This document shows, one piece after another, positions 15,701 to 23,560 of a stretch of DNA of 26,686 nucleotides. The position numbers were made by a program, and so were the translations under genes. Positions within the stretch are counted from its first letter, which is position 1. Every line of letters begins with the position of its first letter. Below the pieces are notes generated by a model. That model was not told the DNA's origin. It worked only from the letters and a program-made list of their open reading frames with translations, and made no database searches. The stretch covers positions 1 to 26,686 of the forward strand of contig CAIRND010000197.1 of assembly GCA_903879825.1 (NCBI GenBank), given 5' to 3'. Source of the stretch: an uncultured Geobacteraceae bacterium (GTDB lineage: Bacteria; Desulfobacterota; Desulfuromonadia; Geobacterales; Pseudopelobacteraceae).

Positions 15701-16843
15701 ATGATCACTGCAGAGGCGTTGCAACAACTCGTTGAGACCCACGGAACCCCGTTGTTTGTGATAGATCACGACGAACTGCGGAACAATTATGCCACATTTA
15801 AAAAGTATCTTCCTCGTGTCCAGGCATATTACGCAGTCAAGGCGAATCCTGATCCAGCCATTGTACAAACCCTGTTCGATGCCGGGGCAAGCTTTGATGT
15901 CGCATCGATGCCTGAATTCATGGTGGTCTATGACATTATCAAGGACATGCCGGAGAATGAGAGGCAGGAGTGGATCTGGGACAAGATCGTTTATGCAAAT
16001 CCGGTGAAGGCAAACGAGACACTGGTGGAACTTGACCGCTACAAGCCGTTGATTACCTTCGACAACCGCGAAGAGATCAGTAAAATAAAACAGTACGCCC
16101 CCCACTCCGGGCTTATGCTCCGTCTCAGAGTTTCCAACACCGGTGCTATGGTAGAGCTCTCCTCAAAATTTGGTGCAGGTCCGGGTGAAGCGGTAGACCT
16201 CATTTTGGAGGCGGTGAAGGAAGGGCTTACTGTCGAAGGGCTGAGTTTTCATGTGGGAAGTCAGACAACCAATTTTGAAAACTTCGTGCAGGCCATCAAC
16301 CTGGCTGCACATATTTTCAGGGAAGCGCGGGAACGCGGTTATGACAAAATGAATCTCCTGGATATCGGCGGTGGCTTCCCCGCCCCATATGATGATTCAG
16401 TGAAACCTTTTAGTGAGCTGGCACGGAAAATAAATGCCGAACTGGAGAGGCTGTTCCCACCAGAAATTGAAATTCTTGCCGAACCGGGGAGGTTCATGGT
16501 TGCGACGGCAGGAACAGCAGTTTCCACAATCATCGGTAAGGCAGTACGCGACGGTAAGCTATGCTATTACGTCGATGACGGAGTCTATCACACCTTTTCC
16601 GGCATAATCTTCGACCACTGCCAATATCACCTTGAGTCCTTTAAAAAGGGGCCGACCCAGATCTGCACAGTGTTTGGTCCTACGTGTGATGCGCTTGATG
16701 TAATTTCGATGGCGGAAGAACTCCCCTATAACCTGGAGCGAGGCGATCTGCTCTACAGCAGAAACATCGGCGCCTATAGCGGTGCATCCTCAACATGGTT
16801 TAACGGATTTCCACCAGCCAAGGTGATTCACGTCAATCGCTGA
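15701..16843 (+). CDS. ornithine/lysine decarboxylase-type PLP enzyme (fold III)
   Basis: This 380-residue enzyme shows the eukaryote-like ornithine decarboxylase signature: YYAVKANP with Schiff-base lysine K47, FDVAS, H184 in FHVGSQ, the phosphate-binding GGGFP (223-227), EPGR (261-264) and FGPTCDALD with catalytic C329/D330. It should decarboxylate ornithine to putrescine. Some bacterial relatives use lysine as well, and the sequence alone does not settle this. Carboxynorspermidine decarboxylase is a more distant alternative that normally lacks the full GPTCDxxD motif. AGGGAGAG gives a good RBS. The gene is 77 bases downstream of ppk in the same direction and ends at a clear terminator. The saccharopine-dehydrogenase-like gene at the right edge may use its product. 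Confidence 0.9.
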   Translation: MITAEALQQLVETHGTPLFVIDHDELRNNYATFKKYLPRVQAYYAVKANPDPAIVQTLFDAGASFDVASMPEFMVVYDIIKDMPENERQEWIWDKIVYANPVKANETLVELDRYKPLITFDNREEISKIKQYAPHSGLMLRLRVSNTGAMVELSSKFGAGPGEAVDLILEAVKEGLTVEGLSFHVGSQTTNFENFVQAINLAAHIFREARERGYDKMNLLDIGGGFPAPYDDSVKPFSELARKINAELERLFPPEIEILAEPGRFMVATAGTAVSTIIGKAVRDGKLCYYVDDGVYHTFSGIIFDHCQYHLESFKKGPTQICTVFGPTCDALDVISMAEELPYNLERGDLLYSRNIGAYSGASSTWFNGFPPAKVIHVNR

Positions 16844-16932
16844 TTCAGTGGCATATATTGTGTTGGCGATGGGACACTAACCGGGGCTGCTGCGCAGCAA
16901 GTTTGATTCCATGGGAGCCAAAAGCATGATAT

Positions 16933-16975
16933 AAAAAAACCTGTCAAACGCTATTTCAGCTTTGGCAGTTTTTTT
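16933..16975 (+). terminator. intrinsic terminator after the decarboxylase
   Basis: CTGTCAAA (16941-16948) pairs with TTTGGCAG (16961-16968) with one G-T pair, extended by flanking A/T runs, and is followed by TTTTTTT. It closes the glycosyltransferase-ppk-decarboxylase direction. Confidence 0.8.
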
Positions 16976-17068
16976 ATGAGGTGGTGCTGAACCGACATTA
17001 TCAGCTTCAACTTTTTATGGAGTAATCCGGTCACTTATTCATGGAAACAATTTCCCCCAGGAGAAGGC

Positions 17069-19885
17069 ATGAGAGCAGTAATTTCGCGCTTTTTATCAGG
17101 TTGCTTATTCAAAGTCATTGTTGTGACTGCTTTCTTGCTTTCCGCTTCCAATGGCTTTACCGCACCTTCAGAGCCGGTCAAAAATAGAAATGTATTACGG
17201 GTTGTCATGGACGACAACTACCCGCCATATGTCTTTAAAGGTGATCATGGGCAGTTGCAAGGTATCATTATTGATCAGTGGGGCCTTTGGGAAAAGAAAA
17301 CGGGTATCCACATTGAAATAACCGGAATGGACTGGGCAGAAGCGCAGCGCAGGATGCAAGCGGGTGAATTCGACGTAATTGATACAATGTTCCGGAATGA
17401 AAAGCGTGAACTAATATATGACTTTACCAAACCATATGCGGTTATTCCAGTACCGCTGTTTTTCAACGCTGACCTCTCAGGTATCAGAGGACCAGAGGAC
17501 GTTAAAGGCTTCAGGGTGGCTGCCAAGTCGGGTGGTAATGTTCTTGATATTCTAAGGAAGTCCGGCGTCACCACTATTGTGGAATATCCCAGTTACGAGA
17601 AAATTATTGAAGCGGCTCGTGATGGTAAAGTAAAGGTTTTTACTGTTGACCGCCCCCCGGCGTTATATTTTTTGAACAAAATGGGAATTCAGGATCATTT
17701 CCGGGAGACTGCTCCGCTCTACAGCGGAGAATTTCACCGTGCTGTTTTGAAAGGCAAGAGCGATCTACTCACAATAGTTGAAAAAGGGTTTGCCGATATC
17801 ACACCTGCTGAATACCGTGTCATCGATAAACGCTGGATGGGAACACCGGTAAGTTCTGCTCCATATTTTCGTTACATAAGCTATTCACTGGTGATTATTG
17901 CCGCCATTTTGATCGTAATGCTCGTTTGGCTTCGACTTCTGAGGCGGGCTGTGTCCATTAAAACCAAGGAACTCTCAGAGAGCAAAGAGCGATTATCGTT
18001 AGCCTTGAATGCATCAAAAAGCGGCATATGGGACCGGAACGTCAAAACCGAAAAAATGTATTTCGATTCAAACTACTTTACCTTAGCCGGCTATGAACCA
18101 AATGATTTCAAGTCTTCATATGACGAATGGGAAAAAAGAGTACATCCAGATGATGTTCATAGAGTTAAAAAGGCCATTGAAGATTATCTGGCAGGCCAGG
18201 CAGGTTCATATGTTGAAGAATTCAGGTTCAAAAACAAGGACGGATCGTGGCAATGGGTACTCGGGCAGGGGAAAATCTTTGAACGTGATGAACAGGGGAA
18301 TCCTGTTCGATTTATCGGTATGCATACCGACATCACTGAACGTAAGCGGGCTGAAGAAAAATTGCAGGCAAGCGAGCGTCGTTTCAAGGAATTGATTAGA
18401 AACTCTTCCGATTCGGTGACTATTCTGAATAATAACGGTGAGCAAACCTATGTAAGTGATGTCGTTGAAAAAATGCTTGGCTATACCCCGTCTGAACTCA
18501 TTAACATTCCAGTCATAAAAGAAATGATTCACCCTGATGATCAGGAAAATGTTCAGGCTGCGTTTTTGACTATCCTCAACGAAGGGGAAGGTGTTGCTCA
18601 ATACCGGCACAAGCACAAAAACGGTTCTTGGGTCTATCTGGAGGCGTGGGGAACGAACCAGTTGGAAAACCCCGATATTCGCGGAATTGTTGTCAATGTC
18701 CGTGACATAACTGAGCGCAAACGGGCAGAGGAAGAACGAGTCCGTTTGGAACAACAACTTCTTCACACTCAGAAGTTGGAGAGCTTGGGTGTACTGGCTG
18801 GCGGCATAGCCCATGACTTCAATAATATTCTCACTTCAATCATAGGAAACGCTGAACTTGCATTATTAAGGATGAAACCGGAATCACCAGGCATCAGCAA
18901 CATACATAAGATTGAACAAGCTGCCACGCAGGCTGCCGGCCTGGCAAAACAGATGCTGGCTTACTCCGGCAAAGGAAAGTTTGTCATTGAGCATCTTGAC
19001 ATAAATTGCCTATTGGAAGAAATGCTTCATTTACTGGATGTCTCCATTTCCAAAATGGCGAAGTTAAAACTTAACTTCGCCCCAAACCTTCCCGCAGTGG
19101 AAGGTGATGCAACCCAGATCCGACAAATTGTCATGAATCTGGTTATCAACGCTTCAGAAGCCATCGGCGATAATAGTGGTGTCATTTCCATCACCACCGG
19201 TTGCAGGGACTGCGACAGGAACTATTTGAAATACTTCTGGCAAGATGAGCGCATTAATGAAGGGTCCTACGTCTACATTGATATAGCAGACACGGGATGC
19301 GGTATGAGCAAAGATACACTGGCCAAAGTTTTCGACCCGTTCTTTACTACCAAATTCACGGGCAGAGGTCTCGGCATGGCTGCTGTGCAAGGGATTGTGA
19401 AAGGTCACAGGGGAGCAATAAAGGTTGACAGTGAGCCGGGTAGAGGCACTACTTTCAAGATCCTCCTGCCATCCTCCAGCGTGCCCATCGAAATTATCAG
19501 CCGCGACAACCACACAGAAGACTGGAAAGGCGAGGGAAAGGTTCTACTGGTCGATGACGAGGAAACAATCAGGGACGTCGCTAAGGAAATGCTGCGAGAA
19601 TTCGGCTTCACAACAATCACCGCCAATGATGGCAGAGACGCTATCGAGATATTCAAAGAAAACCCTGATATTGTCATTGTTATTATGGACCTGACCATGC
19701 CGAATATGGATGGTGAGCAGTGTTTCCATGAGTTAAAGAAGCTAAACCCTGACGTCAAAGTTGTCATGTCCAGTGGATTTAGTGAGTTGGAGGTGACACA
19801 GAAGTTTGTGGGTAAAGGACTGGCAGGGTTCATTCAGAAACCGTACAAACTGTCAGTACTGAGAGAGGTAATTCAGAAGATTTAA
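17069..19885 (+). CDS. hybrid sensor histidine kinase with periplasmic solute-binding domain
   Basis: This 938-residue protein reads, in order: a signal/membrane segment (about 1-32); a family-3 solute-binding domain (about 45-262, VLRVVMDDNYPPYVFKG and FDVIDTMFRNEKR); a transmembrane helix (about 270-290); PAS/PAC domains about 310-430 and 438-558, each ending in the DITERKRAEE type of linker; a dimerisation helix with phospho-acceptor H582 (GGIAHDFNNIL); a HATPase_c with MNLVINASEA and DTGCGM; and a receiver domain with phospho-acceptor D874 (VIMDLTMPNMDG). An external ligand, perhaps an amino acid, would start an intramolecular phosphorelay. No separate response regulator or transcription factor is next to it, so the output is not known. 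CAGGAGAAGG gives a good RBS. It stands alone, convergent with the esterase gene. Confidence 0.95.
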   Translation: MRAVISRFLSGCLFKVIVVTAFLLSASNGFTAPSEPVKNRNVLRVVMDDNYPPYVFKGDHGQLQGIIIDQWGLWEKKTGIHIEITGMDWAEAQRRMQAGEFDVIDTMFRNEKRELIYDFTKPYAVIPVPLFFNADLSGIRGPEDVKGFRVAAKSGGNVLDILRKSGVTTIVEYPSYEKIIEAARDGKVKVFTVDRPPALYFLNKMGIQDHFRETAPLYSGEFHRAVLKGKSDLLTIVEKGFADITPAEYRVIDKRWMGTPVSSAPYFRYISYSLVIIAAILIVMLVWLRLLRRAVSIKTKELSESKERLSLALNASKSGIWDRNVKTEKMYFDSNYFTLAGYEPNDFKSSYDEWEKRVHPDDVHRVKKAIEDYLAGQAGSYVEEFRFKNKDGSWQWVLGQGKIFERDEQGNPVRFIGMHTDITERKRAEEKLQASERRFKELIRNSSDSVTILNNNGEQTYVSDVVEKMLGYTPSELINIPVIKEMIHPDDQENVQAAFLTILNEGEGVAQYRHKHKNGSWVYLEAWGTNQLENPDIRGIVVNVRDITERKRAEEERVRLEQQLLHTQKLESLGVLAGGIAHDFNNILTSIIGNAELALLRMKPESPGISNIHKIEQAATQAAGLAKQMLAYSGKGKFVIEHLDINCLLEEMLHLLDVSISKMAKLKLNFAPNLPAVEGDATQIRQIVMNLVINASEAIGDNSGVISITTGCRDCDRNYLKYFWQDERINEGSYVYIDIADTGCGMSKDTLAKVFDPFFTTKFTGRGLGMAAVQGIVKGHRGAIKVDSEPGRGTTFKILLPSSSVPIEIISRDNHTEDWKGEGKVLLVDDEETIRDVAKEMLREFGFTTITANDGRDAIEIFKENPDIVIVIMDLTMPNMDGEQCFHELKKLNPDVKVVMSSGFSELEVTQKFVGKGLAGFIQKPYKLSVLREVIQKI

Positions 19886-19922
19886 ATGCCGAAAATTCAT
19901 TCACACAAACAATACACGACCA

Positions 19923-20651
19923 TCAGAAAATATGTGCGACCATTTCTCGCCAGTATCTGGCCTGATGCGCTTCACCTGACCAGATATGGAAAGAAGACTG
20001 AATTCCCTTTCCATGCAGGATGTCTCTGAATTGCAGGTTGTTTTCCAGAAACGAATCCGTCTCACCAATAGTGATAGTCACCTGCATCTTGCGTATTATC
20101 TCCAGCAATTCGGGATCGTTAATATTGGGGACAAAGTGTGATGGGTTGTGGAAATAAACATCCTCATCGTAGTAGCCGTCGTAGAGATCGCGAAAACTGC
20201 CCACCCCGAGCGTAAGATTGTACCTGCCGCTGAAAGCAACAACCCTGCAGAAAAGTCGTGGATGTCGCATTGCAATATTGATGGCATGATATGCTCCCAT
20301 ACTGCACCCATGAGCAATCAGTGCAGAACCGGGATTTTTACTGTGCGTGAAAGCAACAACTTCCTTGATGATATAGTCCTCATACTGCTTGTGCCTGACA
20401 ATCCGATCTCGGGGTGGACACCAGTTACAGTAGAAACTCTCTTCATCAATGCTGTCGATGCAGCATAACTGGAGCCAACCATTTTCTATTTTGTCTCTGA
20501 AGGCTTCAATGAGCCCCCAATTCTCATAATCGAAAAAACGGCCGACGCGTGTCGGAAAAACAATAACTCTGGTGCCGCTCCGACCAAAAATGAGCAGTTC
20601 CATGTTTCGTCCCAGATGTGGGCTATGCCAGCGATGATATTCACGGTACAT
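19923..20651 (-). CDS. esterase-family alpha/beta hydrolase
   Basis: This 242-residue protein belongs to the putative-esterase group that begins with a YHxWHSPHLGRNMELLIFG type N-terminus. The nucleophile elbow is GCSMGA (S117), D199 lies in GETDSF and H229 in GEAHQARYW, a complete triad in order. No signal peptide is seen. Relatives include S-formylglutathione hydrolases and acyl esterases, but the substrate here is open. The conserved N-terminus argues for the ATG at 20651 even though no Shine-Dalgarno sequence precedes it. The predicted Pho-box -10 would place the transcript start at about the ATG. It is preceded by its own promoter, separate from the SGNH hydrolase gene upstream. Induction by phosphate limitation is predicted. 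Confidence 0.85.
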   Translation of the reverse strand: MYREYHRWHSPHLGRNMELLIFGRSGTRVIVFPTRVGRFFDYENWGLIEAFRDKIENGWLQLCCIDSIDEESFYCNWCPPRDRIVRHKQYEDYIIKEVVAFTHSKNPGSALIAHGCSMGAYHAINIAMRHPRLFCRVVAFSGRYNLTLGVGSFRDLYDGYYDEDVYFHNPSHFVPNINDPELLEIIRKMQVTITIGETDSFLENNLQFRDILHGKGIQSSFHIWSGEAHQARYWREMVAHIF

Positions 20652-20658
20652 ACTAAGA

Positions 20659-20711
20659 AGTATACACCAAATATTTCAGATAGTTGTGACAGTGGTGTTA
20701 ATTGTATGTAA
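20659..20711 (-). promoter_or_regulatory. Pho-box-like promoter of the esterase gene
   Basis: Minus-strand units TTACAT (20706-20711), TAACAC (20695-20700), TCACAA (20684-20689) and a weaker TGAAAT (20673-20678) occur every 11 bases. Eight bases later comes TATACT (20659-20664), a good -10. The predicted start at about 20652 is next to the ATG (20651), so the transcript would be leaderless. Confidence 0.65.
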
Positions 20712-20729
20712 CGATTTAAGCTGCGGGAT

Positions 20730-21326
20730 TCAGAAGATATCTCCAGAACGGTCAAGCAGTAACTGTTTCCAAACCATATAGCCCTGTCTGCTGACATGCA
20801 GGCCATCTTCAAGGAACAGAGAATCGTCTGGACGGCCGTCGCTTCCGAGCATGGCAGAAAAGACGTCAATAAAATGTCCGTTGTCGCGACCCTCTATTTC
20901 CCGATACATTAATTCATTTGTGTATCTGATTTTATCGACAAGGTGCCAGCGCGAAGGACTTGCCTTGATTGACAGGATCGTAAAGGGAATTGTGGGGAAA
21001 TGTGCATCGACCTTCACGAGGAGCTCTTGAAAAGATGCCAAAACTTCTTCAGGTGATCTGCCGTCACCCAAGTCATTATCACCGGCATAACAGATGATGG
21101 CGCGGGGATGGCAGGGAACCACCAATTGTTCAAAGAACCAGGCACAGGCGGCCATGGTAGATCCGCCGAAAGCCAGATTAAGAACGCCATAACTACCAAA
21201 ATCCTCCTCCAGGTTCTCCCATAAGCGCATTGATGAACTTCCGTAAAAGGCCACCATTCCCGCAGGTGGAGGGTCTTTCTGCCGTCGTTGTTCTATTTCA
21301 TGTACTTCTTCTTCATACCATTCCAT
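20730..21326 (-). CDS. SGNH/GDSL-family hydrolase
   Basis: The preferred ATG at 21326 (AAAGGA five or six bases upstream) gives 198 residues. An in-frame TTG at 21350 would add eight but lacks an RBS. SGNH blocks are present in order: FYGSSSMRL (nucleophile S31), LNLAFGGST, YAGDND (N84) and, near the end, EDGLHVSRQGY with the Asp-His pair. Such enzymes cleave ester bonds of lipids or of acetylated carbohydrates. No signal peptide is visible. The gene lies 72 bases after the Cys-rich small protein and probably shares its Pho-box promoter. Together with the esterase next door, it makes two ester-cleaving enzymes under predicted phosphate control. Confidence 0.88.
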   Translation of the reverse strand: MEWYEEEVHEIEQRRQKDPPPAGMVAFYGSSSMRLWENLEEDFGSYGVLNLAFGGSTMAACAWFFEQLVVPCHPRAIICYAGDNDLGDGRSPEEVLASFQELLVKVDAHFPTIPFTILSIKASPSRWHLVDKIRYTNELMYREIEGRDNGHFIDVFSAMLGSDGRPDDSLFLEDGLHVSRQGYMVWKQLLLDRSGDIF

Positions 21327-21398
21327 ACTGTTCCTTTTATGTGATGACAAACAGTCAGGATACCCTGTGTGCCCATATAGTAATGTTTAGAATAAAAT

Positions 21399-21713
21399 TT
21401 ATTGCTGATCAGCTGGCGTTTGGTTTGACAGTGGCAGACCGAAAAAGTCGGTCTGGAGGTTAAAATATTTCCTGCTGTTTTCATCCAGACTTGCCGTGAA
21501 TTCATCACGTCTTTTTTGTCTCAGCATGTTATAGCGATCAAATGCTGCGTCTTTCGTCAGCTTGCCATCCACGTGTGCATGGAATTTCATGTGGTCAGGA
21601 TGGCAGCATACTATGCTGAAACCGAATTTATGGGCATGACTGCAACTTGGGTTTTCAACCAGGCACCCTGAAGTTTCTAATGGTAATAATTGCCTTGTCA
21701 TACAGTTTTTCAT
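21399..21713 (-). CDS. Cys/His-rich small protein of unknown function
   Basis: The chosen ATG (21713, with AAGGGA upstream) gives 104 residues; a longer frame to 21845 would run through the promoter array and is rejected. The N-terminal half has C4, C17, C24, C36 and C37 with H26, H28 and H38 (GCLVENPSCSHAHKFGF, then VCCHPDH), a pattern that could bind a metal ion. The C-terminal half is charged and helix-rich (RYNMLRQKRRDEF). I have an impression of similar short proteins in Geobacter but no named family. It is the first gene after a strong Pho-box-like promoter and precedes the SGNH hydrolase. Function is unknown. Confidence 0.7.
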   Translation of the reverse strand: MKNCMTRQLLPLETSGCLVENPSCSHAHKFGFSIVCCHPDHMKFHAHVDGKLTKDAAFDRYNMLRQKRRDEFTASLDENSRKYFNLQTDFFGLPLSNQTPADQQ

Positions 21714-21758
21714 GATCAGTCCCTTTCTCTCTAAAACAAGTTTGTTGGTACTGGCGTG

Positions 21759-21812
21759 ATTATATACGAAAATTGTGGCAATCAGGTTTGCGGCATGTAA
21801 ATGTTGTGTGAC
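21759..21812 (-). promoter_or_regulatory. Pho-box-like promoter of the Cys-rich/SGNH unit
   Basis: Minus-strand units TCACAC, TTACAT, AAACCT and CCACAA (from 21811 down to 21773) have 11-base periodicity; the third is poor. Eight bases on is TATAAT (21759-21764), a perfect -10. The 16 bases at 21762-21777 are identical to 9570-9585, the same position of the lipid-operon promoter. The leader here is about 40 bases with a normal RBS. The remaining bases between 21813 and 21959 hold no gene or clear terminator that I can see. Confidence 0.65.
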
Positions 21813-21959
21813 ATTTTGCTGTCGGCGAAAAAAAATCGTCCTCATTCAGAGCGACTGCCGTGAATAAGAACGATTCAAGAACCATAAGACCCTGTTTTTT
21901 ACCTTTATATATCGATTGTCGGTTTATCGATGCCGGTGCCACAAGCAGTTTAAAAATAG

Positions 21960-22811
21960 TCAGGCGGGTAGACGGGGGATCAGACGCTGGATGCAGAGAG
22001 CGAGATCCGGGTCGCTCAGCATCTTCAGGGCCTTACTGACGGGAAGTACCTCACGCTTCCGCATGTCCATCTCCGGCCATTTTTTCAGCACAGTCGTGAC
22101 TTTCATCGGATAAATATGGAGCGTCTTCTCGCCTTTGCGGTGATAGGCCACTCGGAGCGCAGGGAGGCAGTTCCCAATAACTCCGGCCTCCTCCATGGCT
22201 TCCATGATGGCAACATCTTGCCGGGGCATGTCCGGTTCCGGCTGTCCCTTAGGGATTATCCAGCGGGATTGGGTAGAATTTGTCACGATCACAAGATGCA
22301 GTCGTCCTCCGCGAAACAGATAGGGCAGCGCTCCGATCTGGTACTCCAGGGCCGAACCGTCAGGAACCCCGTGAATTGCGAGGGAAAGGTTCTTGTAGGC
22401 TGCGACTCCCGTCACTTCCTGCCCAAAATAATCCGGCGGCTCGAAGCTCTCGCTTTCCTCTACCGAAGCAAATTCAACCTCCGCAACAAGCAATGGTTCA
22501 AGATCGCCACGATAGCAATCAACCTCTATCTGAAACGATCCATAATTGACCAACGAGCGGATCTTTTCCAGCCTCCTCCCTGCGGTGGACGGCCAGAGTG
22601 CGAGAAATTGCCCAGGCGTGATCTCGATTTCGGTCTCATGGCGCACGAGGCCCGAGCCCTCTTTGATGGTGAGAAAATGGTCATTTCCGTACTGGCGGAT
22701 GCGCACCTCCATATGATCGTCGTGAGCGATATATCCCTGGAGGATTGGCGTTCCACCCTGCATTTCAGCAGGCAGCGACTTCAATAAAAACTTCCGTTCG
22801 ATTTCGATCAT
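21960..22811 (-). CDS. CYTH - Nudix fusion protein
   Basis: This 283-residue protein starts at the ATG that shares its A with the last base of the ParA stop (TAATG). That start puts the canonical CYTH EIERK (E3, E5, K7) at the N-terminus. Residues 1-150 are a complete triphosphate-tunnel domain: R37/R39, LTIK (K50), K83/R85, then VAEVEF and EVTGVAAYKN. Residues 160-283 are Nudix-like: WIIPKG (184-189), then a Nudix box retaining E204, E207, E208 and G210 but with M at the usual first E (M195) and usual R (M203). KKWPEMDMRKRE also resembles the DIPP/Aps1 subgroup. CYTH enzymes bind or cleave polyphosphate or triphosphate, and DIPP-type Nudix enzymes can cut polyphosphate. Together with the CHAD gene, a polyphosphate role is a strong inference, but the exact reaction is unknown. 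Confidence 0.88.
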   Translation of the reverse strand: MIEIERKFLLKSLPAEMQGGTPILQGYIAHDDHMEVRIRQYGNDHFLTIKEGSGLVRHETEIEITPGQFLALWPSTAGRRLEKIRSLVNYGSFQIEVDCYRGDLEPLLVAEVEFASVEESESFEPPDYFGQEVTGVAAYKNLSLAIHGVPDGSALEYQIGALPYLFRGGRLHLVIVTNSTQSRWIIPKGQPEPDMPRQDVAIMEAMEEAGVIGNCLPALRVAYHRKGEKTLHIYPMKVTTVLKKWPEMDMRKREVLPVSKALKMLSDPDLALCIQRLIPRLPA

Positions 22812-23560
22812 TATAGTTGGCTCAACTGAATAAGGATTTCGCTGCAAAGCGCACGGTAGGCCTGCGCAGCGTCGCTGGCGTGAGAATACGCTAACAGCGG
22901 CATTCTACGTGCTCCCATTTTTTCAACTTCCACGGAAAACGGAATGGTTGTCTTCAAAAAACCCGGGTGCAATTCCGTGAGTTCAGCCATAATCTCCTTA
23001 TGCATTTTATTCCGTTTCTGCACCATCGAGAAGAATGGATGGAGTATCCCGCCGGGCAGATCCTCATCCCGAAAAAACCCGGTTAGCTGTTCAAACGTCC
23101 GCTGCGAAAGCACGGTCGGAACTACGGGCACCAGAATCACGTCCGATGCACGGAAAACATTTTCAGAGAGAAGCGTGATATTGGGGGGGCAATCCATGAG
23201 GATTACATCGTAATGCGGCTTGAACTCTTCCAAAACCTTACGGAGCTGCTTGCGGCGCTTGGCCATTCCATCAAGCAAAATATCAAAATGCCGGTAGCCG
23301 AGGTTCGAGGGGATGATGTCAAGTCCAGGAAAATCGGACTCCCGAATGTTGCTGCGAAGTCCCTCAGCCATGGACTGTGCGTCACGCATCCGGAATTTCT
23401 CCGCGCTACCCACACGAAAATAAAAGGCGACAGCCCCCTGCGGGTCAAGGTCGATAAGGAGGGTACGATGTCCGGCATCGCGAAGTGCAAACGCCAGATT
23501 GGCGGCAAGAGCGGTCTTTCCAACTCCACCCTTGATGCTGTAGGAAGAAATAATTTTCAT
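22811..23560 (-). CDS. ParA/MinD-type P-loop ATPase (copy 2, in CHAD operon)
   Basis: This 249-residue protein has deviant Walker A KGGVGKTA (10-17), Walker A' DLDPQG (D37/D39) and Walker B MDCPP (D123). It is a paralogue of the ATPase at 651-1403. Both have YRHxD-x-LLD/FLD, the KQ-rich helix after it, SENVF, PTxLSxRT and PFFSMV-x-KR. Its start overlaps the CHAD stop by four bases (ATGA) and its stop overlaps the CYTH/Nudix start by one base, so all three proteins are made together. ParA-type ATPases use the nucleoid as a track to space plasmids, chromosome origins, carboxysomes and other cargo. No ParB gene is nearby; the CHAD protein could be the cargo adaptor and the upstream RHH protein the DNA-binding partner (inference). 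Confidence 0.92.
   Translation of the reverse strand: MKIISSYSIKGGVGKTALAANLAFALRDAGHRTLLIDLDPQGAVAFYFRVGSAEKFRMRDAQSMAEGLRSNIRESDFPGLDIIPSNLGYRHFDILLDGMAKRRKQLRKVLEEFKPHYDVILMDCPPNITLLSENVFRASDVILVPVVPTVLSQRTFEQLTGFFRDEDLPGGILHPFFSMVQKRNKMHKEIMAELTELHPGFLKTTIPFSVEVEKMGARRMPLLAYSHASDAAQAYRALCSEILIQLSQL

Noticed and set aside
15701..16843. Carboxynorspermidine decarboxylase reading of the PLP enzyme
   Set aside because: The GPTCDALD and YYAVKANP motifs fit ornithine/lysine decarboxylase better.
16888..16899. TGCTGCGCAGCA palindrome after the decarboxylase
   Set aside because: It is short, without U-run or repeat copies, and is likely chance; the real terminator is at 16933-16975.
21714..21845. 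Longer N-terminus for the Cys-rich protein
   Set aside because: The extension passes through the Pho-box array and -10; the ATG at 21713 has a proper Shine-Dalgarno.
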